Shown: positions 11,375 to 21,478 of the stretch, in pieces
How the letters are laid out: every line of letters begins with the position of its first letter
How positions within the stretch are numbered: position 1 is the first letter of the stretch
Assembly (NCBI RefSeq): GCF_003369915.1
Contig: NC_046674.1
Coordinates: forward strand, 1,302,001 to 1,366,000
Reading direction: 5' to 3'
Length of the DNA: 64,000 nt
Source: Drosophila miranda
Lineage: Eukaryota > Arthropoda > Insecta > Diptera > Drosophilidae
Program-made: the position numbers and the translations under genes
Notes under the pieces: model-generated
Told to the model about the DNA's origin: nothing
Databases searched by the model: none
What the model saw: the letters and a program-made list of their open reading frames with translations, nothing else

Positions 11375-13959
11375 GTTTTCCTTAGTAGGTGGGCAGCAGC
11401 ATACACAGTAATACACAATATATAATGACGCTATATATTGATGTACGTTTGTGTAAGCAAGTCAGTTGTCTAATATGAGAGGCGTGGGCGATATTTTTGG
11501 GTTGCCCAACCGTTTGGCCAACGCAGAGCAGGGCCCACAACTCTGTGACGTTTCCTCATCCAAACGTCATCAACAAGTTAATGTACCCACAAAAAAGTCC
11601 ATGCTCACCCGTAAGAGGGTGTGAAAAAGACAGAGTGTCCTTTCAAGTCTCAGTGACAGTTGTTGAGCGAGCAGAGAAGTACAAGAAAGTGTGAGAGAGA
11701 GAGCAATAGCTAGAGCTAGACAGAAGCTACGAGAAGCAACGAGAACGCAGGAGAAGATCCGAGAGTGGGCGACAGAGGCTATAAAACGGCTTCTGCGCCA
11801 ACTGCTCTGCTCATTCATTCACAAGCTGTCGAACCGACCGAGCATTCAGCGAACAAAGACAGTGACAGGCAGAAGTGAAATAAAGTACATTTGTAACAGA
11901 ACAACAAATAATTGTTAATTGATAAAGCAAACAATAGAGTCAATCCGGAATACGATTGCAAAGGTAAGAGGCGTCGGAGTGGCTCCCCTACCCTCGGGCA
12001 GTGCAAACAGCTGTTCGTTCGTGTCGAATCATTGCTGACTGCTCTCCACAAGTGCTCTCGCTGAGTCATGTTGTTATTTATAAACAATTCGCCCACCGAG
12101 CCAAACACTACACTTTACACTCTCAACCCAATGCCTCCATTCGCTTTTCGCTTGTCGCTTGTCGCACTTGTTCTCATAACAACTCTCGATCTGATCTGTG
12201 ATTTCAGCAGCCGACCTTTGGATTTGAACCCGACATGGATATGGACATGGACAACATGTTCCCGCGCTCGCGCCTAGGGCGGATGCACCACGATCCCTTT
12301 GCCGGCTTCGGCGACACACGTAAGCGGAGTAGTTTGAACGGTCCCCCCCAAACGAATGCTGACGATGCCTTTTCCTCCCATTTTGACGACGCAGACTTTG
12401 GATTCCCCCAGTTCTCGACTATGGGCAGGCGGGGCCGTATGGCTGCCGGTGCCAACAACCACATGGATCACGACGACGACTTCTTCAACCGGCTGCCGTC
12501 GGAGTTCCGACAGTACATCCCCGATGGCTTTGGGGCCAGACGCGGTCCAGGACCGGCGACTGGCGTCGTGCCTCCACAGCAGCCGCAGCCGCAGCCGCAG
12601 CCGCAGCAGCAGCAGTACCCACAGCAGTACTACCAGCAGGATTACCCTGTGCCGCCACAACAGCAGCAGTTCGTGCCCGTGGCCCCGCAGCAGCAGCAGC
12701 AGCAGGTGCCGCAGTCGCCCTCGAAGCGTCTCTGCGATGCGGCCATCCAAACGGAGGACCCTGCCGGCCGCTCCGAGGTGGATTGTGCCGCACCCGTGAA
12801 CCTCAATCAGCATGGACTGCGCAACACTGTGGACATGGGTGTGAAGAGTGTGGCCGAGCAGGACCAGGCAGCCCGCTCCCACTCTGCCCCTCCGCCAGAG
12901 CAACAGCAGCAGAACCTGGTGTACCAACAGCAGCAACAGCAGCGGCCCACTCCACCGCCTGGAGTGCATCAGCCACAATTTGGCACTCAGACCAGTCCAC
13001 CGGTGCAGGGACAGTACCAGCAGCCGCAGCAACCCCAGCAGCATCCGCCTCAGTTCAAGTCGTACTATGCCCCGCATCAGCAAACGCATCCTCAGCAGAA
13101 GCAGCAGACGCCGCCACCTGCCCCACAGACGCCTGGGGGAAGCTTTGTGCGCACTATTCCCATTTTCGTGGAGGGTCGGACTGAGCCCATCATCAATGCC
13201 CACAAGGAGATTCCAAACCAGAATGCTCCGCCTAGTGCCCAGGCTCAGGCCCAGGCCCAGGCCCATGCATCTGCCCAGGCTCAGGCCCACTTCTCGCCAC
13301 AGCAGTCGCGTCCAACGCCACTAAATACTCAGCAGCAGCAGGCGGAGCAACAGGTTCCGGCAGATGGAGCCGCAGGACTGCCACCCCAGACGCCACACAC
13401 TCTCGATTCGATCAACAAGATTCAGGACATCCAGCGCGACGTGCTCGAGCTGATGACCAAGGTAGAGCAGTTCAAGGGCATGCGGCAGGAGAAGGAGTAT
13501 GCCTACCTGGACGAGATGCTAACCCGCAATCTACTCAAGCTGGACACCATCGACACAAACGGAAAGGACAGCATTCGTCTAGCCCGCAAAGAAGCCATCA
13601 AGTAAGTCCAATTAACTCCTGATATTCCAATTCTACACTGCTAATAAACCGATCCCCACCTTTTCAGATGCATTCAGGCTTCAATCAATGTGCTGGAGGC
13701 CAAGGCCGAGGAGAATGCCAGGCTGGCGGCAGGAGTCGAGGCTGGGGGTCCCGTCTCCGAGCAGGTGTCCACAGAGGCTGCTGCAGAGGTGCAAGAGCCG
13801 ATCACACCACAGCCACAGGATGCTACAAAGATCCAAGAGCCAATCCCTCTGCCTCCGCCACCAAGTGCTGTGGAGGCAGCCGTGGAGGCTCCACCAGCTG
13901 CAGCCGAGGCGGCTCAAACCGTCTCATCGACTGAGACAACCACCTCGACGTCCGAATGA
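10116..13959 (+). CDS. stv: Starvin, BAG-domain co-chaperone (BAG3-type)
   Basis: Starvin is the fly BAG3-type partner of Hsc70/Hsp70, acting in chaperone-assisted autophagy and muscle maintenance. The coding exons are 10116-10391, 12208-13601 and 13668-13959; they close in frame to 653 residues. The BAG domain spans the last splice junction (from about [15 protein letters not shown] to [14 protein letters not shown]) and contains the basic and acidic helix residues expected for Hsc70 binding. Most of the rest is low complexity: polyQ, QP and QA-repeat stretches. The motif [15 protein letters not shown] resembles the IPV/I motif by which BAG3 binds small heat-shock proteins. The first intron has a leader exon and promoter inside it, so a shorter form starting at the ATG at 12235 (552 residues) is expected; 12208-12234 then serves only the long form. 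Acceptors at 12207 and 12210 are a CAGCAG pair that would add or drop one Gln. The gene faces Abp1 tail to tail. Confidence 0.93.
11179..11188 (+). promoter_or_regulatory. Candidate heat-shock element upstream of the internal stv promoter
   Basis: The sequence TTTCTAGAAG holds a perfect inverted TTC-GAA pair with the 2-bp spacing of the HSF consensus. Neighbouring 5-bp units are only partial matches (AAA for GAA). It lies about 630 bp upstream of the presumed start at 11813. Confidence 0.4.
11722..11761 (+). promoter_or_regulatory. Phased GAA array, candidate heat-shock element cluster
   Basis: AGAA units begin at 11722, 11732, 11742 and 11752, exactly 10 bp apart. In the 5-bp HSF frame the four GAA units alternate with CTACG, CAACG, GCAGG and ATCCG, which are partial or poor matches to nTTCn. 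The array ends about 20 bp before the TATA box at 11780. stv is known to be heat-inducible in D. melanogaster; the role of this array is inferred from position and phasing. Confidence 0.5.
11780..11963 (+). promoter_or_regulatory. stv: Internal TATA promoter and leader exon of the short stv form
   Basis: TATAAAA at 11780-11786 and a TCATTC initiator at 11811-11816 (A at 11813, 33 bp from the start of the TATA box). The leader runs to a strong donor AAAG|GTAAGA at 11963/11964 and would splice to the acceptor at 12207. The leader sequence (TTCACAAGC... AACAAATAATTG) is A-rich as in many stress-induced fly leaders. (GA)n sequence near 11690-11702 could bind GAGA factor, which fits a paused heat-shock promoter. 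Confidence 0.65.
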
Positions 13960-15332
13960 TGAACAGAGCGCCTCTACAAGGCGACCACCACTTCAAGGCA
14001 GCTACGCAAATTAACCAAATTCAAGTGATGATTGGGCGGGAGAGAACGACAGTAGAGAGCAGACGAGTTTTGTTTGGAATTTATCAACGGACAGCGAAAA
14101 CTTGATTGATTAAACGGCATGTGAAGTGAATGTGCACACACGTATCTTTGATGGTGTTCCATGCACACATACATCCACATACGTACTACACAACACACAT
14201 ACAGCATAAATATAGGCATGCAAATCTCATGTGACATAACAAAGGCACCACCATCCCATAAGCCCATCCTTCACACACCACATGGTACATTTCGTACAAC
14301 GCATAGATTAGGCTAGTAAGAAATTTGATATTGAAATATTGACTAAAAAGTGCCTGCATCTGCATAGAATTGGGAAGCAAACAAAACGAAAACGATTTAA
14401 GCAACGATTCACATTGATAACTCAGTTGCTTGACACTTGAAAGAGCTGATTATGTTTAAGCGATGGAAGATCACGACCGAGTCCACTTTTTATAATCCTT
14501 GTACGAGTATCAGACAACTGCGAGTGTGCAAGGTTCCGAAACGGAACGAAACGGAGCAAGCGGAAAGCAGCAGTATGATCTCATACAAATCTACAGCAAA
14601 TGGAGCTTGCTGGCGCACCGCTTACGTCTTTGCTGCAGTTGAATTGTTACATACACACACACACACACATACACTTATTGAGAACTCTTATGAATAACTA
14701 TTTATGCTACTAATTAATACGAGAATAAATGTAGATATTGTTGACCATACACAATATTGTTGCACAATTATCAAAGTTTATTATCGAAAGGTTACAAAGG
14801 CCTCTCCATCTAAATACATATGTATACAGAGTCCGGGATCACCGGATGGGATGGGATGGGGGATGGGGATGGATATGGATATGGGGATGTTGATGGAGAG
14901 GGGGCTTAAATACTGACTAAGTAGTGGTTACACTGTATGCACTCGTATATTAAGAACATTTTAAAAGGACGCAACATGGTTTTGACAATCAAAAGTCAAA
15001 CAATCATATAATAATAAGTATGTATACACATACACAGATGGGGTCGCATATGTGGCATCGCATCGAGTATATATGTATGTACGCGTTATATAAAGATAAA
15101 GTAGTACTATGTAATATATGTATGTAAAAAAAACAGACGTGATGTACGATAGAAATCGCCTTATAGTCGTATTTAGTCATCGTTGAATCTCCTCTAGGTT
15201 CTCTCTGTGTTGCATTATTGTTCAAGAGTGGGGATTATATGTTAAGTAGTTCTCTTCCTGTTCCATAAAGTAGGGATGTATGTAGATATCTAGCAAAAAG
15301 GTGGCCCAGCTGCTTGGCACTTGGGTCGCTGC
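13960..15332. terminator. Overlapping 3' ends of stv (plus) and Abp1 (minus)
   Basis: After the stv stop the sequence is AT-rich with no coding signal. A plus-strand AATAAA lies at 14724-14729. A minus-strand AATAAA (read as TTTATT) lies at 14777-14782. If both are used, the two 3' untranslated regions end within about 60 bp of each other. A GGGATG/GGATAT run occurs at about 14846-14890 and (CA)n at about 14653-14668. Confidence 0.5.
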
Positions 15333-17196
15333 TTAGTTGATGATCTCGACATAGTTTGCCGGAAACAGTCCATAGGTTCCATCAGGGCCGAGGCCCTGCC
15401 ACCATCCCTCATCGATTTGATCGATATGCGTTATGACATCCCCCGGATCGAATGTGATCTCCGACTCGTCGGCTGCCTGATAGTCGTACAGTGCTCGGGC
15501 ACGCAGTCCCAGATCCCCCAGGCTCTCCTGGCATATGAAGTCGTCCTCGTTAACCAAATCGGTCACTAAAGGAAACGCATTAGTTGGGGAAACATCCTTG
15601 AAACACTGCTTCTTCTTACATGTATTCCGTTCCAAAGTGCTAAGGGCGCCCGTCTTGGTCGACTGCGACTGCTGCACTGTGACGGACACTTTGGTGCGCA
15701 CCTCCTCCTCATCCTGATACACAGCCGTGTCCGTCTCATTGGAAGACGTTGTCTCGTCCGGCGACTGCGACTGGAGCGAGTTGGTTTTACTGTGCGGCGA
15801 TCGTTTGATGGTCGAGAACTGTTCGCTCTCGTGGGCCAGGGGCAAGTCGTCTACCGGCTGCGTCTCGGCCTCCACCTCGGCTATGGTCGAGACAACTTCA
15901 GCGGCCACCGGGGCAGCAGCAACAGCAGCAGCGACTGGGGCAGCAGGCTCTACTTCTACTACTTCTGGCAGTTTGATGGGCGACACATCGCGTGGTGGTG
16001 AAGGCACAGAGGCTTCCTGAGGCTGGTTCTGGTTGAACACATTTATTCGCTGGGCAATCGAATTGCGTGCTGGTTTCGCCGGCGGTTGCGTGTTGAGTCT
16101 ATAAGAGGAGAACGTACTATTATTATAGGAACTATTAAAAAGCAAGGATTTCTCACTTGGATTGCAGTTGACCCTCGCTGGTGTGCTTGGTAAACATGGC
16201 CTTGGCAGCGCCGACACGCGAGCCAATCAATTCTCGAGCCTCCTGATTTCGTGCCTGACGCATGCGCTCTGCATCCGTCAAGTTGTTGCCAAATCCTGGT
16301 GCGGTTTTCTCGGGGCTCAGCGGTTGCGGGGAGCTAGAAGTACAAATGGGAAAAGTTTTCACCATGATATGGTAACTAATGGTGGCTACAATTACGTTTT
16401 GATGGGCACATGCGCCGGCTGGAGCTTGGTGGTGCTGATGACTAGCTTCTCCCGCTCCTTGTGCTCCTTTTCTTCGCGGCTGCGAACCTCCTGCTCGAGC
16501 TTCTGCAGCTCCACACGTTTGGCATCCTTCTCTGACTCCAAGCGACGCTGCTCTTCGGCCTCTTCTTTTTTCCAAAAGTCCTGCATAACGCTGGCATTGA
16601 GCTCCTTGGTTGGGATAACGCGCGTGTAGTTTGTTCCCACCGGCGCCTTCTGCTCTTCCATAGTGCCGCGTGGCTCCTTGAAGCTGTAGGCAGAGCTGAC
16701 GGCGCTCAGTTTCTTCAGTAGGCGCTCCAGGTCGATGTCATCCTCATTCCGGGCGTTGATTGTCAGGTGGGCACCGGAAAAAAGATTACTGACGTCTCGT
16801 ATGTGGTTGGCGCAGGTGCCCTTGCGTAGCACAGGTGCGCCTTCACCCTTCAACATAAAAAGCAACAACAAAGCCAGCCGGTAAGAGTTTAGATAAGCGT
16901 CTGGTGATAAGATTGGCGATGGGAAGGGGGTCCTGACTCACCTGCCAGTTGATGAGTAAGTACTTATTCAGGCCGGTTTTTGGATCTTCAATACGCACAA
17001 AGGCGTACATGATCTTGCCACTGTTGAGGTCCTCGCTCAGCTCCTCCACACCGCCGTCTCCGGAGCCAACGAGCTTCAATTCGTTGGTCTGGCCCTCGTA
17101 GCCGAACAGGGACCAATTGGTGTCACTCTTGTCGTTCAGCACATCCTTCCAGGCGGCCACGATTTGCGAGCGATTCTTCTCGAAGCTGATGGCCAT
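15333..17196 (-). CDS. Abp1: Abp1, drebrin-like actin-binding protein (ADF-H + SH3)
   Basis: An Abp1/DBNL homologue linking actin filaments to endocytosis and Arp2/3 regulators. Exons on the minus strand are 17196-16942, 16847-16396, 16333-16157 and 16098-15333; phases close. The N-terminal ADF-H domain runs from MAISFEKN to about residue 130 across the first intron (INWQ joined to GEGAPV). A charged coiled-coil region rich in Glu, Lys and Arg follows ([19 protein letters not shown]), then a Pro/Ala/Ser-rich linker. The C terminus is a canonical SH3 domain, [19 protein letters not shown] ... GWWQGLG ... [10 protein letters not shown]. The ATG at 17196 was chosen over an in-frame one at 17247 because family members start directly with the ADF-H domain. 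The protein is 549 residues if 15566-15619 is kept and 531 if it is removed as an intron, which I favour. Confidence 0.93.
15566..15619 (-). other. Probable 54-nt stop-free intron inside the last Abp1 exon
   Basis: On the minus strand this stretch starts GTAAGAAG, holds a CTAAT branch-point match and ends TTTCCTTTAG, all close to fly consensus. It is 54 nt long and has no stop, so the surrounding frame stays open whether or not it is spliced. Its translation (KKKQCFKD...) is unlike the acidic linker around it. Removal gives ...[14 protein letters not shown]. Confidence 0.72.
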
Positions 17197-18442
17197 GGTG
17201 TGGGGTTGCCAATGACCTTGAACAAAGAGATCTCGGCCAGCTTTCACTGGTTCACCTTATTTGGATGCCTGTGCACGCGTCTTCGCCCAACGTCGCTCGA
17301 GTGAAAGCCAACGCCCGCAATGACTCCAACTCTGGCTTCGGAGTGGCTTAGGTTTTAATTAAATGCACAACTGCAGCCGACTCTCTCGCACACACACAAT
17401 AAACAGCATAGGATAGCGGCTGATTGATTTTCCAGTCTCCGTCTCTTCGAATGTCCAGCGGCGGGATGGTCGTGGCTCCTGTCACTGATCTTCAATTCAC
17501 ACGTGCATCAGTTATTAAAAGTAACGGCTGGGCAGCGTTTTCATTTGATTTGGCCTGTTTTAAATGGACTTTTAAATTAGCTCGCTCTCCTACAACAGTT
17601 TTTTGCAAGTCGAACAACAAAACAGCAAACTGTGTGCAGTGTGACCGCCGATCGATACAGTACGGTCCGATACTCAGAAATATACCGAAACATACCGTCT
17701 CATTTAAAAAATATACCGTAAATATACTGACGAATTATTCGTATTCAAGCTACATCATATTCCTCGTTTTGGATATTCAGTTGAAATTTACTAGCTGGCT
17801 AGAATCCTGAGCTCTGAACTCACAATTTTGTCCCATTGCTACATTACTTTTCTACAAGACTGGTTAATTCTAAGCTCTCATCTTGATTGTATTGTCTATG
17901 AAATAAGGTTTAAACAAAAAAGGTCAACAACAATTTCCACACAATTAATTTCCTTACATTGTAACTACACAGCAACTACATATTATTACATATTTGCTAC
18001 ATGTTAACTACATTTTTATGTAAATACTAAAAACGACACCTGGAGGGTAAACATTTTTGGCCGGTTGTTTTTCATATAGCCCCCATGGAAGCACCAGTGT
18101 GAAAAACACCATTGGTGGGTGTCAAACATACACTTTTTGACATGACTCTTTTCCGACATTTTTGAAAAAATTGAGATTTTGATGGCAAACGATCAGGATG
18201 TCGATGTCTGTTGGTATTTGCATGAACTATGGACTAATGAAACGTGGCGGCGAGCTTTTGTCAGAGTGACATTCAAACATTTACACTTTGCGTGTAACTT
18301 ACATGTCCTTACCTACATGTTACATGGTGGCTAACTACACAAAGAGTGACCATACTAAGTTACCGGAAAAATGCATGAAACAGATTTTTACGTGAATTCT
18401 ACATGAAGGCAATCAAATAATAAAAAAAACAATGAATTGGAA
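17197..18442. other. Divergent upstream region of Abp1 and ASCIZ
   Basis: Contains the Abp1 leader and promoter (minus) and the ASCIZ promoter (plus). The segment 17636-17905 is a copy of the promoter-associated repeat module described separately, with motif 1 in minus orientation at 17638-17650. The segment 17940-18030 and the segment 18290-18350 share repeated CTACAT/TACATGTTA words. No coding exon is seen. Confidence 0.6.
17636..17905 (-). repeat. Copy of the motif 1/motif 6 repeat module (Abp1 promoter)
   Basis: Read on the minus strand it has repeated CGGTATATTT words followed by CGGTCACACTGC. Its plus-strand sequence from about 17680 aligns with 36205-36430 over more than 200 bp (shared words AAATATACCG, ATACCGTAAATATACTGA, ATTATTCGTATT/TTTTTCGTATT, TACAAGACTGGTTAATTCTAAG / TACAAGATTGGCTAATTTTAAG). 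This is more than motif sharing. Confidence 0.65.
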
Positions 18443-19879
18443 ATGGAATGTTCCAAGGACATAAACAATATAAAATATACGCCAAACATTTCGGAGCTGC
18501 TGCCGGAACGCGAGTACCGATGTGAAAAATGTGGCGACCAGGTGTTCAGCAACCACAGCCACTACCAGCTTCATCTGCGGCAGAGGCACAAAGTGGTCAT
18601 TTCTAAGCCAAACTTTTCTGCATTCCACTGTCCAGTGGAACGATGTCGGTACCATGCCTCTGCAATCGCTCGAGTGGAAGGCAGAAGCTTTTCCAGCCTG
18701 CGCCTGGTCCGGCAGCACTTTCAAAAGATCCACCTTGCCAAAAACCACAAATGTCCGCTCTGCGGCGAAAAGTTTCTGCTCCAACGAGACCTGGACAGGC
18801 ACAAATGCTTGGCGCACATATGTAACGCTTGCGGGCTAACATATAGCAGCGCCGCTGGTCTGAGAACCCACATGCGACGCAAGAATCATCTGTTGGATAA
18901 AAATGACGGGAAGGTAGCAATACCTGCCCTCAGAACGTGGCAGAAGTTGCAGGAAATCACCGTCACCACTAATGAAAATCTACCTACAATTCCCGCAATG
19001 CCCCTCACTCCGGAGAGCTCCACGGAGGCAGCAGAACCAGAGCAAACATACGCTTGGTATTTGCCACCCATAGACGTTCAATGTGTGCTGCAGCTCCCGC
19101 AGGATTCGCAGAGAGAGAAGCTGGATACGGAAACTCAAACGGAATTCGAAGATCAAAATGAGATACTAGTGCCTCCACTGCGCAACATAGAAACCCAAAC
19201 GCCAGACGACAACTGGGATCAGGGAACCATAGCCGAGATGACGATGGTCACGGCAACGGCAACGGTAGTGCAGGAAACCCAAACGCCGGAAGACAATTGG
19301 TATCAGGGAACGTTGGCCGAAATGACGACGGAATTAAATTCGGAACTGCCGGTGCAGGCACACACGGCTGCCACTTCAGTTGGTCACATCGAAACCCAAA
19401 CGCCAGACGACAACTGGGATCAGGAAACAATGACAATGGTAGTGCAGGAAACCCAGACACCAGACGACAACTGGGATCCAGAAACGATGATCGAGATGAC
19501 GCAGGAGCAGGAACAGACTGCCGCCACTTCTGTGGGCCACATAGAGACCCAAACGCCAGCCGAAAACTGGGATCAAGTGCAGCAACACACTGCGTCCACT
19601 TCAGTCGGTGACGGTTTTCCCTCCTATCCCGATAACGAGCCTATGTTTGGCGCTCAGACTTCGGCCAACATGTACACCCAGACCTGTGATGATTTATTCG
19701 AGGAGCTGGGACTATCTCACATACAGACCCAGACCCATTGGCCGGACGATGGACTTTACAACACACAGCATACGCAAACCTGCGACGAAATGCTTGACGA
19801 GCTGCTGGAGAACTTTACTTCCACATATACACAGACCCGATGGCTGGACTGGCAGGAGAACGAAGATAACGACAGATGA
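18443..19879 (+). CDS. ASCIZ: ASCIZ/ATMIN-type zinc-finger transcription factor with LC8-binding tail
   Basis: A single-exon gene of 478 residues. Four C2H2-type fingers sit in the first about 150 residues: CEKCGDQVF...H, CPVERCRYH...H, CPLCGEKF...H (C-terminal ligand spacing short) and CNACGLTYS...H. The rest is acidic, Thr/Gln-rich and disordered. It carries ten TQT motifs (ETQTEF, ETQTPDDNW-type x5, YTQTCDD, TQTHW, HTQTCDE, YTQTRWLDW) plus one AQTS. TQT is the anchor of dynein light chain LC8 (Ctp) binding sites. In animals ASCIZ activates the LC8 gene and is inhibited by binding LC8, so the tail acts as a sensor. ATG 18443 is the first ATG in this frame; a TTG codon precedes it at 18437. 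A second ATG at 18432 opens a ten-codon frame overlapping the start. The gene is tail to tail with rasp, 108 bp apart. Confidence 0.85.
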   Translation: MECSKDINNIKYTPNISELLPEREYRCEKCGDQVFSNHSHYQLHLRQRHKVVISKPNFSAFHCPVERCRYHASAIARVEGRSFSSLRLVRQHFQKIHLAKNHKCPLCGEKFLLQRDLDRHKCLAHICNACGLTYSSAAGLRTHMRRKNHLLDKNDGKVAIPALRTWQKLQEITVTTNENLPTIPAMPLTPESSTEAAEPEQTYAWYLPPIDVQCVLQLPQDSQREKLDTETQTEFEDQNEILVPPLRNIETQTPDDNWDQGTIAEMTMVTATATVVQETQTPEDNWYQGTLAEMTTELNSELPVQAHTAATSVGHIETQTPDDNWDQETMTMVVQETQTPDDNWDPETMIEMTQEQEQTAATSVGHIETQTPAENWDQVQQHTASTSVGDGFPSYPDNEPMFGAQTSANMYTQTCDDLFEELGLSHIQTQTHWPDDGLYNTQHTQTCDEMLDELLENFTSTYTQTRWLDWQENEDNDR

Positions 19880-19890
19880 GCCAAGGTGTC

Positions 19891-19931
19891 ATTAAATATG
19901 GTATATTCCATGAATATATAGAAGTTTTATT
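19891..19931. terminator. Overlapping polyadenylation signals of ASCIZ and rasp
   Basis: ATTAAA at 19891-19896 serves the plus-strand ASCIZ. AATAAA on the minus strand (19926-19931) serves rasp. The transcripts would overlap tail to tail by up to a few tens of bases. Confidence 0.55.
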
Positions 19932-19987
19932 ACATAATATTGTCAACCTTTTCTTTACGTCTACTGCAAGCAGGCGTGTCTCTGGAA

Positions 19988-21478
19988 TCAAGTGGTTTTT
20001 GGCTTTAACTTGGCCAAGAGCAGCTCTGAGCATTGGAAGAAGCAGTAGCTGCAAAAGCAGAGCGCCATATAGTTACCCACTCCACTTAAGTAGGCGCCGC
20101 GCATCAGAAAGTCGCCAATTTCCTGTCCCCCAATGAAGTACACATTCGAAAAGGCAGCCGGAATAAATAGCTGGGTGGCCAGCATGGCATGCAGTCTCTG
20201 AGCCCCGACAGGGCCCAAGTGTCTAAGCGTCCAGGTCTGGTAGGTGGGCATGGAAATCAGCGACTTGTAGAGCTTCTCCGCGGCAAGGCAGAGGAAGTTG
20301 AGTATGCTCCAGATGAGTACATAGGTGTAGCAGCCATGCCAAACGAAGACAAACGCAAAAGTCAGGGCAGTGGCACAAAATTTTCTCGCAGGCGAGGAGT
20401 GCTTGCCACACAGCTCTGCATAGATGTGCTTGAAAAGGAACTCGTAGAGCCCCTCATCAAAGTACTTCCACATGTCCGAGTAGAAGTGTATGCGTCCAAT
20501 GCAGCGGGGACGACTGGGCGCCGGAATCCCATCGTGCACCGCAAAGGCGATCCCCAGGCCATAGGTGACCACGTAGTAAAGGAAGAAGAACTGTCCCATG
20601 AAATAGCCGGCAGAGTGCTGCCAGAAAACAGAGTCCATCATGGCCACCATACGGACATCCCTCGCCATGTAGTGTATGTAGAAGTAGTGGAGTCCGCACT
20701 GCATCAGTAGCCACCAGATAGCGCTGCGTCCCACGGCGCAAATAAATCCCAGCCAATTCCGTGGCGCTCCCTGTCCCTGGCGACGAGCTGCGAATCGCTG
20801 GTAGCTGATGATGGGCCCGTAGGTTAGGCATGGAAAGTACATGGCATAGCCCAGATACTGGATAAAGTCGTAGCTTGACGTTTTCACGTCCTTCTGTGCG
20901 CTAAATTTCGACAGGGCAAAGCTGCAGCCGCGCAGCAAACTCCAAGAAAGAGTAACTATCACCATTACATACTCCGTATAGCCAACGCGGTCAATCCACC
21001 ACGTGTTGTTCTTCATCACATTGATCCACAGGATCCAGCCGGCGGAGAGGAGCCACACCAGGCGCTTGGAGCCGGTCAACGACACCAGAAAATAGCTGGC
21101 GACCAGCAGAACCAGCACCGCCAGCGATGTCCAATGGAGATTAAGGCCCAGTGCCAAGGCACAAACGGCAGCGTATCCATGGCACAGCAGGCGTGGCCAC
21201 TTCCAGTTAAGCACTCCATTCACAATCGCATGCAACAAGTAGAAGGGCCAGAACTTTGCGATAAAGTCCCCAAAGTTCTCCAGCTCGTCGTTGCTGTCAT
21301 CGCGGCGACGCCGCAGGAATGGGAGCAGGTTCCAGCCATCCGAGAACTGAAACTGAGCCTCCTTAACGATGTGGTCGCGCAGCTCATAGATTTTGTACAG
21401 TCCAACAACAATATAAGCTATATAAACACCGAAATAAACAAATATTTCGCACCTGCTCAGCAACCCGGCATTTGGCAT
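19988..21478 (-). CDS. rasp: Rasp (Hedgehog palmitoyltransferase, MBOAT family)
   Basis: An ER multipass acyltransferase (HHAT; also called sightless or skinny hedgehog) that palmitoylates the N-terminal Cys of Hedgehog and EGFR-ligand precursors in the secretory pathway. About ten hydrophobic segments are visible. MBOAT hallmarks are YFPCLTYGPIISY, the FYSDMWKYFDEGLYEFLFKHIY amphipathic stretch and the invariant His in VWHGCYTYVLIW (about residue 381). It is a single exon of 496 residues from the ATG at 21478 (MPNAGLLSRCEIFVYFG). An in-frame ATG at 21541 would add 21 residues, but that stretch contains an ATCGATAG (DRE-like) sequence and poor N-terminal homology, so I take it as leader. The gene lies 225 bp downstream of the BTB gene on the same strand. 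Confidence 0.92.
   Translation of the reverse strand: MPNAGLLSRCEIFVYFGVYIAYIVVGLYKIYELRDHIVKEAQFQFSDGWNLLPFLRRRRDDSNDELENFGDFIAKFWPFYLLHAIVNGVLNWKWPRLLCHGYAAVCALALGLNLHWTSLAVLVLLVASYFLVSLTGSKRLVWLLSAGWILWINVMKNNTWWIDRVGYTEYVMVIVTLSWSLLRGCSFALSKFSAQKDVKTSSYDFIQYLGYAMYFPCLTYGPIISYQRFAARRQGQGAPRNWLGFICAVGRSAIWWLLMQCGLHYFYIHYMARDVRMVAMMDSVFWQHSAGYFMGQFFFLYYVVTYGLGIAFAVHDGIPAPSRPRCIGRIHFYSDMWKYFDEGLYEFLFKHIYAELCGKHSSPARKFCATALTFAFVFVWHGCYTYVLIWSILNFLCLAAEKLYKSLISMPTYQTWTLRHLGPVGAQRLHAMLATQLFIPAAFSNVYFIGGQEIGDFLMRGAYLSGVGNYMALCFCSYCFFQCSELLLAKLKPKTT

Larger units (their letters stand above)
10392..12207 (+). other. First intron of the long stv form
   Basis: The donor CAG|GTGAGT follows a complete codon and the acceptor TTTCAG at 12207 restores the same phase. 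Apart from the internal promoter, the intron holds CTCT tracts (about 11236-11270) and a (GT)n tract (about 11340-11362). No other coding exon is visible. Confidence 0.7.

Noticed and set aside
12274-13290. Long open frame of 338 codons on the minus strand inside stv
   Set aside because: It is the antisense shadow of CAG/CTG-rich stv codons, giving Leu-rich low-complexity sequence, with no promoter or homology.
18437-18442. Starting ASCIZ two codons earlier at 18437
   Set aside because: The codon there is TTG, not ATG; the first ATG of the frame is at 18443.
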